A stretch of DNA of 42,510 bases from Liolophura sinensis (Eukaryota; Mollusca; Polyplacophora; Chitonida; Chitonidae): positions 1-42,510 of the forward strand of contig NW_027018319.1 in the NCBI RefSeq assembly GCF_032854445.1, in the 5' to 3' direction. Both the position numbers and the translations under genes were made by a program. This document shows positions 23,396-34,770 of this stretch, in pieces. Position 1 is the stretch's first letter. Each line of letters opens with the position of its first letter. Below the pieces are notes generated by a model, which was given only the letters and a program-made list of their open reading frames with translations, was not told the origin of the DNA and did not search any database.

Positions 23396-25588
23396 ACAGC
23401 AACAGCTCTTACTCCATGGAACCAGGGAAATTTGCAATTTTTCAACAGCTGCCGAGGCCTGGCTCAATTCCGCATCTTTTGGCACTTTATTCATGTGGGT
23501 CTGTGGTCAGTTGTACTTTTTACAGCAGACTGTATCAAGTACCTTGTGTTTTTTATGTACAATGGTGTGGTTTTTCTACACGTAGATAAAGACATTGAGA
23601 TTGTCTTGGACTAGAAGTAAGACAATTGCTGGGTGAGTTAAATGGGCTTAGCCCAAAGATTTCAGGTCTTCTGGGCTACCGAAGGGCACGTAACTTATAG
23701 TCAAAAGTTGAATATAGTAATGACCAGTCGCGATTGTACAGAGTACAGTGTAGCCGATTTCAATTAACAAAAGATCAGGCAAAAATGCAAAAGTGGAAAA
23801 ACTGTTCCAGTGCTGCTGGTAAGAGGCTAATCCGACGTATTTTGTGACGAGAAATCGAATGGTGCAAACCGCGTTGCTTTCCGACCAATACTTTTGGCTG
23901 TAGCGACAATTGAATGATCATTTATGTCATAATCACGTGCGTAGCAACGGCTCTTACTCCATGGAAACCAGGGATATTTGCAATTTTTCAACAGCTGCCG
24001 ATGCCTGGCTCAATTCCGCATCTTTTGGCACCTTACTGAAGTGGGTCAATGTTCAGTTGTACTTTTTACAGCAGACTGTATCAAGTACCTTGTGTTTTTC
24101 ATGTACAAATGGTGTGGTTTTTCTACACGTAGATAAAGACATTGAGATTGTCTTCGACTTAGAAGTAAGGCAATTGCTGGGTGAGTTAAATGGGCTTGGC
24201 CCAAAGATTTGACGTCTTCTGGGCTACCGAAGGGCACATAACATATAGTCAAAAGTTGAATATAGTAATGACCAGTCGCGATGGTACATAGTACAGTGTA
24301 GCCGATTTCAATTAACAAAAAGACCAGGTAAAAATGCAAAAGTGGAAAAACTGTTCCAGTGCTGCTGGTAAGAGGCTAATCCGACGTATTTTGTGACGAG
24401 AAATCGAATGGTGCAAACCGCGTTGCTCTCCGACCAAGTCTTTTGGCTGTAGTGACAATTTAATGATCATTTATGTCATAATTACGTGCACAGCAACGGC
24501 TCTTACTCCATGGAAACCAGGGAAATTTGCAATTTTTCAACAACTGCCGATGCCTGGATCAATTCCGCATCTTTTGGCACCTTAATGATGTGTGTCTGTG
24601 GTCAGTTGTACTTTTTACAGCAGACTGCATCAAGTACTTTGTGTTTTTCACGTACAAATGGTGTGGTTTTTCTACACGTAGATAAAGACATTGAGATTGT
24701 CTTGCACTTAGAAGTAAGGCAATTGCTGGGTGAGTTAAATGGGCTTAGCCCAAAGATTTGACGTCTTCTGGGCTACCGAAGGGCACATAACATATAGTCA
24801 TAAGTTGAATATAGTAATGACCAGTCGCGATTGTACAGAGTACAGTGTAGCCGATTTCAATAAACAAAAAGACCAGGCAAAAATTCAAAATTGAAAAAAT
24901 TGTTTCAGTGCTGCTCATAAGGGGCTAATCCGACGTATTTTGTGACGAGAAATCGAATGGTGCAAACCGCGTTGCTCTCCGACCAATACTTTTGGCTGTA
25001 GTGGCAATTGAATGATCATTTATGTCATAATCACGTGCACAGCAACGGCTCTTACTCCATGGAAACCAGGGAAATTTGCAATTTTTCAACAGCTGCCGAG
25101 GCCTTGCTCAATTCCGTATCTTTTGGCACCTTATTCATGTGGGTCTGTGGTCAGTTGTACTTTTTACAGCACACTGTATCAAGTACCTTGTGTTTTTTAT
25201 GTACAAATGGTGTGGTTTTTTCTACACGTAGATAAAGACATTGAGATTGTCTTCGACTTAGAAGTAAGGCAATTGCTGGGTGAGTTAAATGGGCTTAGCC
25301 CAAAGATTTGTCGTCTTCTGGGTTTCCGAAGGGCACATAACTTATAGTCAAAAGTTGAATATAGTAATGACCAGTCGCGATGGTACAGAGTACAGTGTAG
25401 CCGATTTCAATTAACAAAAAGACCAGGCAAAAATGCAAATTTGGAAAAATTGTTCCAGTGCTGCTGGTAAGAGGCTAATCCGACGTATTTTGTGACGAGA
25501 AATCGAATGTTGCAATCCGCGTTGCTCTCCGACCAATACTTTTGGCTGTAGCGACAATTGAATGATCATTGATGTCATAATCACGTGC
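23396..25588. repeat. Units M45-M48 (H, E, M, H)
   Basis: Boundaries are 23396-23940, 23941-24489, 24490-25038 and 25039-25588. M46-M47 are a further relative of the M27-M28 pair: M46 ends gacaatttaatgatc as M27 and M38 do, and M47 carries caacaactgcc and ctgcatcaagtacttt. M45 has single-base losses (ccatggaacc, gtacaatggtg, ggactagaag). Confidence 0.85.
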
Positions 25589-26139
25589 CCAGCAACGGCT
25601 CTTACTCCATGGAAACCAGGGAAATTTGCAATTTTTCAATAGCTGCCGATGCCTGGATCAATTCCGCATCTTTTGGCACCTTATAAATGTGGGTCAGTGT
25701 TTAGTTGTACTTTTTACAGCAGACTGTATCAAGTACCTTGTTTTTTTCACGTACAAATGGTGTGGTTTTTTCTACACGTAGATAAAGACATTGAGATTGT
25801 CTTGGACTTAGAAGTAAGACAATTGCTGGGTGAGTTAAATGGGCTTGGCCCAAAGATTTCAGGTCTTCTGGGCTACCGAAGGGCACATAACTTATAGTCA
25901 AAAGTTGAATATAGTAATGACCAGTCGCGATTGTACAGAGTACAGTGTAGCCGGTTTCAATTAACAAAAAGACCAGGTAAAAATGCAAAAGTGGAAAAAA
26001 CTGTTCCAGTGCTCCTAGTAAGAGACTAATCCGACGTATTTTGTCACGAGAAATCGAATGGTGCAAACCGCGTTGCTCTCCGACCAATACTTTTCGCTGT
26101 AGCGACAATTGAATGATCATTGATGTCATAATCACGTGC
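25589..26139. repeat. Unit M49 (T class)
   Basis: This 551-bp unit has the rare caatagctgcc and cctggatcaattcc combination in T-class context and ccttgtttttttcacg. The unit at 31343-31893 has the same combination. It directly precedes the first 2,327-bp block. Confidence 0.87.
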
Positions 26140-28466
26140 CCAGCAACGGCTCTTACTCCATGGAAACCAGGAAAATTTGCAATTTTTCAACAGCTGCCGA
26201 TGCCTGGCTCAATTCAGCATCTTTTGGCACCTTATTCATGTGGGTCAGGTGTTTAGTTGTACTTTTTACAGCAGACTGTATCAAGTACCTTGTGTTTTTC
26301 ACGTACAAATGGTGTGGTTTTTCTACACGTAGATAAAGACATTGAGATTATTTTGCACTTAGAAGTAAGGCAATTGCTGGGTGAGTTAAATGGGCTTAGC
26401 CGAAAGATTTCAGGTCTTCTGGGCTACCGAAGGGCACATAACTTATAGTCAAACGTTGAATATAGTAATGACCAGTCGCGATTGTACAGAGTACAGTGTA
26501 GCCGATTTCAATTAAGAAAAAGTCCAGGTAAAAAAGCAAAAGTGGAAAAACTGTTCCAGTGCTGCTGGTAAGAGGCTAATCCGACGTATTTTGTGACGAA
26601 AAAATCGAATGGTGCAAACCGCGTTGCTTTCCGACCAATACTTTTGGCTGTAGTGACAATTGAATGATCATTGATGTCATAATCACGTGCCTTCGACTTA
26701 GAGGTAAGGCAATTGCTGGGTGAGTTAAATGGGCTTATCCCAAACATTTGACGTCTTCTGGGCTACCGAAGGGCACATATCATATAGTCAAAAGTTGAAT
26801 ATAGTAATGACCAGTCGCGATGGTACATAGTACAGTGTAGCCGATTTCAATTTACAAAAAGACCAGGCAAAAATGCAAAAGTGGAAAAATTGTTCCAGTG
26901 CTGCTGGTAAGAGGCTAATCCGACGTATTTTGTGACGAAAAAATCGAATGGTGCAAACCGCGTTGCTTTCCGACCAATACTTTTGGCTGTAGTGACAATT
27001 GAATGTTCATTGATGTCATAATCACGTGCCTTCGACTTAGAGGTAAGGCAATTGCTGGGTGAGTTAAATGGGCTTATCCCAAACATTTGACGTCTTCTGG
27101 GCTACCGAAGGGCACATATCATATAGTCAAAAGTTGAATATAGTAATGACCAGTCGCGATGGTACATAGTACAGTGTAGCCGATTTCAATTTACAAAAAG
27201 ACCAGGCAAAAATGCAAAAGTGGAAAAATTGTTCCAGTGCTGCTGGTAAGAGGCTAATCCGACGTATTTTGTGACGAGAAATCGAATGGTGCAAACCGCG
27301 TTGCTCTCCGACCAATACTTTTGGCTGTAGTGACAATTGAATGATCATTTATGTCATAATCACGTGCACAGCAACGGCTCTTACTCCATGGAAACCAGGG
27401 AAATTTGCAATTTTTCAACAGCTGCCGATACCTGGCTCAATTCTGCATCTTTTGGCACCTTATTCATGTTGGTCTGTGGTCAGTTGTATTTTTTACAGCA
27501 GACTGTATCAAGTACCTTGTGTTTTTTATGTACAAATGGTGTGGTTTTTCTACACGTAGATAAAGACATTGAGATTGTCTTGCACTTAGAAGTAAGGCAA
27601 TTGCTGGGTGAGTTAAATGGGCTTAGCCCAAAGATTTCAGGTCTTCTGGGCTACCGAAGGGCACATAACTTATAGTCAAAAGTTGAATATAGTAATGACC
27701 AGTCGCGATTGTACAGAGTACAGTGTAGCCGATTTCAATTAACAAAAAGACCAGGGAAAAATGCAAAAGTGGAAAAACTGTTCCAGTGCTGCTGGTAAGA
27801 GGCTAATCCGACGTATTTTGTGACGAGAAGTCGAATGGTGCAAACCGCGTTGCTCTCCGACCAATACTTTTCGCTGTAGCGACAATTGAATGATCATTGA
27901 TATCATAATCACGTGCCCAGCAACGGCTCTTACTCCATGGAAAACAGGGATATTTGCAATTTTTTAACAGCTGCCGAGGCCTGGCCCATTTCCACATCTT
28001 TTGGCACCTTATAAATGTGGGTCAGTGTTTAGTTGTACTTTTTACAGCAGACTGTATCAAGTACCTTGTTTTTTTCACGTACAAATGGTCTGGTTTTTTC
28101 TACACGTAGATAAAGACATTGAGATTGTCTTCGACTTAGAAGTAAGACAATTGCTGGGTGAGTTAAATGGGCTTGGCCCAAAGATTTCAGGTCTTCTGGG
28201 CTACCGAAGGGCACATAACTTATAGTCAAAAGTTGAATATAGTAATGACCAGTCGCGATTGTACAGAGTACAGTGTAGCCGGTTTCAATTAACAAAAAGA
28301 CCAGGTAAAAATGCAAAAGTGGAAAAACTGTTCCAGTGCTACTAGTAAGAGACTAATCCGACGTATTTTGTGACGAGAAATCGAATGGTGCAAACCGCGT
28401 TGCTTTCCGACCAATACTTTTCGCTGTAGCGACAATTGAATGATCATTGATGTCATAATCACGTGC
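26140..28466. repeat. 2,327-bp five-unit block, copy 1
   Basis: The block is M50 H2 (26140-26690), M51 S (26691-27029), M52 S (27030-27367), M53 H (27368-27916) and M54 T (27917-28466). Markers are aattcagcatc and gattattttgcac in M50, two short units in tandem, attcatgttggtc in M53, and cccatttccacatc in M54. The S units here have ggcttatccc and cacatatcatatag, which separates them from the S units in the first 13 kb. Confidence 0.92.
26691..27367. repeat. Tandem pair of short units (M51-M52)
   Basis: Two S units of 339 and 338 bp lie directly side by side with boundary at 27029/27030. The first ends cattgatgtc and the second catttatgtc, which follows the rule that the unit before an AC-starting full unit carries TTTATG. 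M51 has gaatgttcattg, one of the few broken copies of the AATGATCATT palindrome. Confidence 0.93.
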
Positions 28467-30794
28467 CCAGCAACGGCTCTTACTCCATGGAAACCAGGAA
28501 AATTTGCAATTTTTCAACAGCTGCCGATGCCTGGCTCAATTCAGCATCTTTTGGCACCTTATTCATGTGGGTCAGTGTTTAGTTGTACTTTTTACAGCAG
28601 ACTGTATCAAGTACCTTGTGTTTTTCACGTACAAATGGTGTGGTTTTTCTACACGTAGATAAAGACATTGAGATTATTTTGCACTTAGAAGTAAGGCAAT
28701 TGCTGGGTGAGTTAAATGGGCTTAGCCGAAAGATTTCAGGTCTTCTGGGCTACCGAAGGGCACATAACTTATAGTCAAACGTTGAATATAGTAATGACCA
28801 GTCGCGATTGTACAGAGTACAGTGTAGCCGATTTCAATTAAGAAAAAGTCCAGGTAAAAATGCAAAAGTGGAAAAACTGTTCCAGTGCTGCTGGTAAGAG
28901 GCTAATCCGACGTATTTTGTGACGAAAAAATCGAATGGTGCAAACCGCGTTGCTTTCCGACCAATACTTTTGGCTGTAGTGACAATTGAATGATCATTGA
29001 TGTCATAATCACGTGCCTTCGACTTAGAGGTAAGGCAATTGCTGGGTGAGTTAAATGGGCTTATCCCAAACATTTGACGTCTTCTGGGCTATCGAAGGGC
29101 ACATATCATATAGTCAAAAGTTGAATATAGTAATGACCATTGGCGATGGTACATAGTACAGTGTAGCCGATTTCAATTTACAAAAAGACCAGGCAAAAAT
29201 GCAAAAGTGGAAAAATTGTTCCAGTGCTGCTGGTAAGAGGCTAATCCGACGTATTTTGTGACGAAAAAATCGAATGGTGCAAACCGCGTTGCTCTCCGAC
29301 CAATACTTTTGGCTGTAGTGACAATTGAATGATCATTGATGTCATAATCACGTGCCTTCGACTTAGAGGTAAGGCAATTGCTGGGTGAGTTAAATGGGCT
29401 TATCCCAAACATTTGACGTCTTCTGGGCTACCGAAGGGCACATATCATATAGTCAAAAGTTGAATATAGTAATGACCAGTCGCGATGGTACATAGTACAG
29501 TGTAGCCGATTTCAATTTACAAAAAGACCAGGCAAAAATGCAAAAGTGGAAAAAATTGTTCCAGTGCTGCTGGTAAGAGGCTAATCCGACGTATTTTGTG
29601 ACGAGAAATCGAATGGTGCAAACCGCGTTGCTCTCCGACCAATACTTTTGGCTGTAGTGGCAATTGAATGATCATTTATGTCATAATCACGTGCACAGCA
29701 ACGGCTCTTACTCCATGGAAACCAGGGAAATTTGCAATTTTTCAACAGCTGCCGATACCTGGCTCAATTCTGCATCTTTTGGCACCTTATTCATGTTGGT
29801 CTGTGGTCAGTTGTAACTTTTTACAGCAGACTGTATCAAGTACCTTGTGTTTTTTATGTACAAATGGTGTGGTTTTTCTACACGTAGATAAAGACATTGA
29901 GATTGTCTTGCACTTAGAAGTAAGGCAATTGCTGGGTGAGTTAAATGGGCTTAGCCCAAAGATTTCAGGTCTTCTGGGCTACCGAAGGGCACATAACTTA
30001 TAGTCAAAAGTTGAATATAGTAATGACCAGTCGCGATTGTACAGAGTACAGTGTAGCCGATTTCAATTAACAAAAAGACCAGGCAAAAATGCAAAAGTGG
30101 AAAAACTGTTCCAGTGCTGCTGGTAAGAGGCTAATCCGACGTATTTTGTGACGAGAAGTCGAATGGTGCAAACCGCGTTGCTCTCCGACCAATACTTTTG
30201 GCTGTAGCGACAATTCAATGATCATTGATATCATAATCACGTGCCCAGCAACGGCTCTTACTCCATGGAAAACAGGGATATTTGCAATTTTTTAACAGCT
30301 GCCGATGCCTGGCCCATTTCCACATCTTTTGGCACCTTATAAATGTGGGTCAGTGTTTAGTTGTACTTTTTACAGCAGACTGTATCAAGTACCTTGTGTT
30401 TTTTATGTACAAATGGTGTGGTTTTTTCTACACGTAGATAAAGACATTGAGATTGTCTTCGACTTAGAAGTAAGACAATTGCTGGGTGAGTTAAATGGGC
30501 TTGGCCCAAAGATTTCAGGTCTTCTGGGCTACCGAAGGGCACATAACTTATAGTGAAAAGTTGAATATAGTAATGACCAGTCGCGATTGTACAGAGTACA
30601 GTGCAGCCGGTTTCAATTAACAAAAAGACCAGGCAAAAATGCAAAAGTGGAAAAACTGTTCCAGTGCTACTAGTAAGAGCCTAATCCGACGTATTTTGTG
30701 ACGAGAAATCGAATGGTGCAATCCGCGTTGCTCTCCGACCAATACTTTTGGCTGTAGCGACAACTGAATGATCATTGATGTCATAATCACGTGC
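28467..30794. repeat. 2,327-bp five-unit block, copy 2
   Basis: The block is M55 H2 (28467-29016), M56 S (29017-29355), M57 S (29356-29694), M58 H (29695-30244) and M59 T (30245-30794). It follows copy 1 unit for unit, with length 2,328 bp. M56 has accattggcgatgg, which is shared with the later short unit at 32446. M59 has gatgcctggccc where copy 1 has gaggcctggccc. Confidence 0.92.
29017..29694. repeat. Tandem pair of short units (M56-M57)
   Basis: This is the second head-to-tail pair of S units, 339 and 339 bp, with boundary at 29355/29356. Both have the standard deletion junction and agaggtaagg marker. They are the counterparts of 26691-27367. Confidence 0.93.
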
Positions 30795-31893
30795 CCAGCA
30801 ACGGCTCTTACTCCATGGAAACCAGGGAAATTTGCAATTTTTCAACAGCTGCCGATGCCTGGCTCATATCCGCATCTTTTCGCACTTTACTGAAGTGGGT
30901 CAGTGTTCAGTTGTACTTTTTACAGCAGACTGTATCAAGTACCTTGTGTTTTTCATGTACAAATGGTGTGGTTTTTCTACACGTAGATAAAGACATTGAG
31001 ATTGTCTTCGACTTAGAAGTAAGGCGATTGCTGGGTGAGTTAAATGGGCTTAGCCCAAAGATTTGACGTCTTCTGGGTTACCGAAGGGCACATAACTTAT
31101 AGTCAAAAGTTGAATATAGTAATGACCAGTCGCGATGGTACATAGTACAGTGTAGCCGATTTCAATTAACAAAAAGACCAGGCAAAAATGCAAAATTGAA
31201 AAATTGTTCCAGTGCTGCTGGTAAGAGGCTAATCCGACGTATTTTGTGACGAGAAATCGAATGGTGCAAACCGCGTTGCTCTCCGACCAATACTTTTGGC
31301 TGTAGCGACAATTGAATGATCATTTATGTCATAATCACGTGCCCAGCAACGGCTCTTACTCCATGGAAACCAGGGAAATTTGCAATTTTTCAATAGCTGC
31401 CGATGCCTGGATCAATTCCGCATCTTTTGGCACCTTATAAATGTGGGTCAGTGTTTAGTTGTACTTTTTACAGCAGACTGTATCAAGTACCTTGTTTTTT
31501 TCACGTACAAATGGTCTGGTTTTTTCTACACGTAGATAAAGACATTGAGATTGTCTTGGACTTAGAAGTAAGACAATTGCTGGGTGAGTTAAATGGGCTT
31601 GGCCCAAAGATTTAAGGTCTTCTGGGCTACCGAAGGGCACATAACTTATAGTCAAAAGTTGAATATAGTAATGACCAGTCGCGATTGTACAGAGTACAGT
31701 GTAGCCGGTTTCAATTAACAAAAAGACCAGGTAAAAATGCAAAAGTGGAAAAACTGTTCCAGTGCTACTAGTAAGAGACTAATCCGACGTATTTTGTGAC
31801 GAGAAAATCGAATGGTGCAAACCGCGTTGCTCTCCGACCAATACTTTTGGCTGAAGCGACAATTGAATGATCATTGATGTCATAATCACGTGC
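30795..31893. repeat. Units M60-M61 (E, T)
   Basis: M60 is 30795-31342 and M61 is 31343-31893. M61 matches M49 (caatagctgcc, cctggatcaattcc). M60 shares its second half with M48 (the gggttaccg / gggtttccg region and aaattgaaaaattg-like end). The pair M60-M61 therefore repeats M48-M49, setting up a larger repeat of about 5.75 kb. Confidence 0.83.
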
Positions 31894-32445
31894 CCAGCAA
31901 CGGCTCTTACTCCATGGAAACCAGGAAAATGTGCAATTTTTCAACAGCTGCCGATGCCTGGCTCAATTCCGCATCTTTTGGCACCTTATTCATGTGGGTC
32001 AGTGTTTAGTTGTACTTTTTACAGCAGACTGTATCAAGTACCTTGTGTTTTTCACGTACAAATGGTGTGGCTTTTCTACACGTAGATAAAGACATTGAGA
32101 TTATTTTGCACTTAGAAGTAAGGCAATTGCTGGGTGAGTTAAATGGGCTTAGCCGAAAGTTTTTAAATCTTCTGGGCTACCGAAGGGCACATAACTTATA
32201 GTCAAACGTTGAATATAGTAATGACCAGTCGCGATTGTACAGAGTACAGTGTAGCCGATTTCAATTAAGAAAAAGTCCAGGTAAAAATGCAAAAGGTGGA
32301 AAAACTGTTCCAGTGCTGCTGGTAAGAGGCTAATCCGACGTATTTTGTGACGAAAAAATCGAATGGTGCAAACCGCGTTGCTTTCCGACCAATACTTTTG
32401 GCTTGTGTGAACAATTGAATGATCATTGATGTCATAATCACGTGC

Positions 32446-32782
32446 CTTCGACTTAGAGGTAAGGCAATTGCTGGGTGAGTTAAATGGGCTTATCCCAAAC
32501 ATTTGACGTCTTCTGGGCTACCGAAGGGCACATATCATATAGTCAAAAGTTGAATATAGTAATGACCATTGGCGATGGTACATAGTACAGTGTAGCCGAT
32601 TTCAATTTACAAAAGACCAGGCAAAATGCAAAAGTGGAAAAATTGTTCCAGTGCTGCTGGTAAGAGGCTAATCCGACGTATTTTTGTGACGAGAAATCGA
32701 ATGGTGCAAACCGCGTTGCTCTCCGACCAATACTTTTGGCTGTAGTGACAATTGAATGATCATTTATGTCATAATCACGTGC
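32446..32782. repeat. Short unit S9 (M63)
   Basis: This 337-bp short unit has the standard junction. Its first half matches M56 (ggcgatgg) and its end matches M57 (catttatgtc), consistent with a fused S. It has single-base losses in the A-rich stretch (caaaagacc, gcaaaatgc). Confidence 0.9.
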
Positions 32783-33329
32783 ACAGCAACGGCTCTTACT
32801 CCATGGAACCCAGGGAAATTTGCAATTTTCAACAGCTGCCGATACCTGGCTCAATTCTGCATCTTTTGGCACCTTATTCATGTTGGTCTGTGGTCAGTTG
32901 TACTTTTTACAGCAGACTGTATCAAGTACCTTGTGTTTTTTTATGTACAAATGGTGTGGTTTTCTACACGTAGATAAAGACATTGAGATTGTCTTGCTCT
33001 TAGAAGTAAGGCAATTGCTGGGTGAGTTAAATGGGCTTAGCCCAAAGATTTCAGGTCTTCTGGGCTACCGGAGGGCACATAACTTATAGTCAAAAGTTGA
33101 ATATAGTAATGACCAGTCGCGATTGTACAGAGTACAGTGTAGCCGGTTTCAATTAACAAAAAGACCAGGCAAAAATGCAAAGTGGAAAAACTGTTACAGT
33201 GCTGCTGGTAAGAGGCTAATCCGACGTATTTTGTGACGAGAAGTCGAATGGTGCAAACCGCGTTGCTCTCCGACCAATACTTTTGGCTGTAGCGACAATT
33301 CAATGATCATTGATATCATAATCACGTGC

Positions 33330-33883
33330 CCAGCAACGGCTCTTACTCCATGGAAAACAGGGGATATTTGCAATTTTTAACAGCTGCCGAGGCCTGGCCC
33401 ATTTCCACATCTTTTGGCACCTTATAAATGTGGGTCAGTGTTTAGTTGCACTTTTTACAGCAGACTGTATCAAGTACCTTGTTTTTTTTTACGTACAAAT
33501 GGTCTGGTTTTTTCTACACGTAGATAAAGACATTGAGATTGTCTTGGACTTAGAAGTAAGACAATTGCTGGGTGAGTTAAATGGGCTTGGCCGAAAGATT
33601 TCAGGTCTTCTGGGCTACCGAAGGGCACATAACTTATAGTCAAACGTTGAATATAGTAATGACCAGTCGCGATTGTACAGAGTACAGTGTAGCCGATTTT
33701 CAATTAAGAAAAAGTCCAGGTAAAAATGCAAAAGTGGAAAAAACTGTTCCAGTGCTGCTGGTAAGAGGCTAATCCGACGTATTTTGTGACGAAAAAATCG
33801 AATGGTGCAAACCGCGTTGCTTTCCGACCAATACTTTTGGCTGTAGTGACAATTGAATGATCATTGATGTCATAATCACGTGC
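33330..33883. repeat. Hybrid unit M65 (T start, H2 end)
   Basis: The first part has the T-class markers of M54 and M59 (gaggcctggccc, cccatttccacatc, ataaatgtggg). From about 33590 the markers are those of M50, M55 and M62 (ggccgaaag, tcaaacgttg, agtccaggtaaa, gacgaaaaaatcg), and a short unit follows as it does after those units. The switch lies between about 33540 and 33595. This is the expected product of unequal exchange between a T unit and an H2 unit. Confidence 0.82.
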
Positions 33884-34221
33884 CTTCGACTTAGAGGTAA
33901 GGCAATTGCTGGGTGAGTTAAATGGGCTTATCCCAAACATTTGACGTCTTCTGGGCTACCGAATGGCACATATCATATAGTCAAAAGTTGAATATAGTAA
34001 TGACCAGTCGCGATGGTACATAGTACAGTGTAGCCGATTTCAATTTACAAAAAGACCAGGCAAAAATGCAAAAGTGGAAAAATTGTTCCAGTGCTGCTGG
34101 TAAGAGGCTAATCCGACGTATTTTGTGACGAGAAATCGAATGGTGCAAACCGCGTTGCTCTCCGACCAATACTTTTGGCTGTAGTGACAATTGAATGATC
34201 ATTTATGTCATAATCACGTGC
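33884..34221. repeat. Short unit S10 (M66)
   Basis: This 338-bp short unit is the last in the window, with the standard junction. It has ccgaatggcac where the others have ccgaagggcac, and otherwise resembles M57. It is followed by an AC-starting full unit, as the rule predicts. Confidence 0.92.
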
Positions 34222-34770
34222 ACAGCAACGGCTCTTACTCCATGGAAACCAAGGAAATTTGCAATTTTTCAACAGCTGCCGATACCTGCCTCAATTCCGC
34301 ATCTTTTGGCACCTTATTCATGTGGGTCTGTGGTCAGTTGTACTTTTTACAGCAGACTGTATCAAGTACCTTGTGTTTTTTATGTTGAAATGGTGTGGTT
34401 TTTCTACACGTAGATAAAGACATTGAGATTGTCATGGACTTAGAAGTAAGACAATTGCTTGGTGAGTTAAATGGGCTTAGCCGAAAGATTTGACGTCTTC
34501 TGAGCTACCGAAGGGCACATAACTTATAGTCAAAAGTTGAATATAGTAATGACCAGTCGCGATTGTACAGAGTACAGTGTAGCCAATTTCAATTAACAAA
34601 AAGACCAGGTAAAAATGCAAAAGTGGAAAAACTGTTCCAGTGCTGCTGGTAAGAGGCTAATCCGACGTATTTTGTGACGACAAATCGAATGGTGCAAATC
34701 GCGTTGCTCTCCGACCAATACTTTTGGCTGTAGCGACAATTGAATGATCATTGATGTCATAATCACGTGC
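34222..34770. repeat. Unit M67 (H class)
   Basis: This 549-bp unit begins acagcaacgg and follows a short unit. It has small private changes (ccaaggaaatttg, tatgttgaaatgg, gtcatggac, tgagctaccg). Confidence 0.85.

Larger units (their letters stand above)
31894..34221. repeat. Contracted third version of the five-unit block
   Basis: Units are M62 H2 (31894-32445), M63 S (32446-32782), M64 H (32783-33329), M65 hybrid (33330-33883) and M66 S (33884-34221). Only one S follows M62, where copies 1 and 2 have two. M63 combines the accattggcgatgg marker of the first S of copy 2 with the TTTATG end of the second S. It therefore looks like a fusion of two S units produced by one unit-length deletion. 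Confidence 0.85.
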
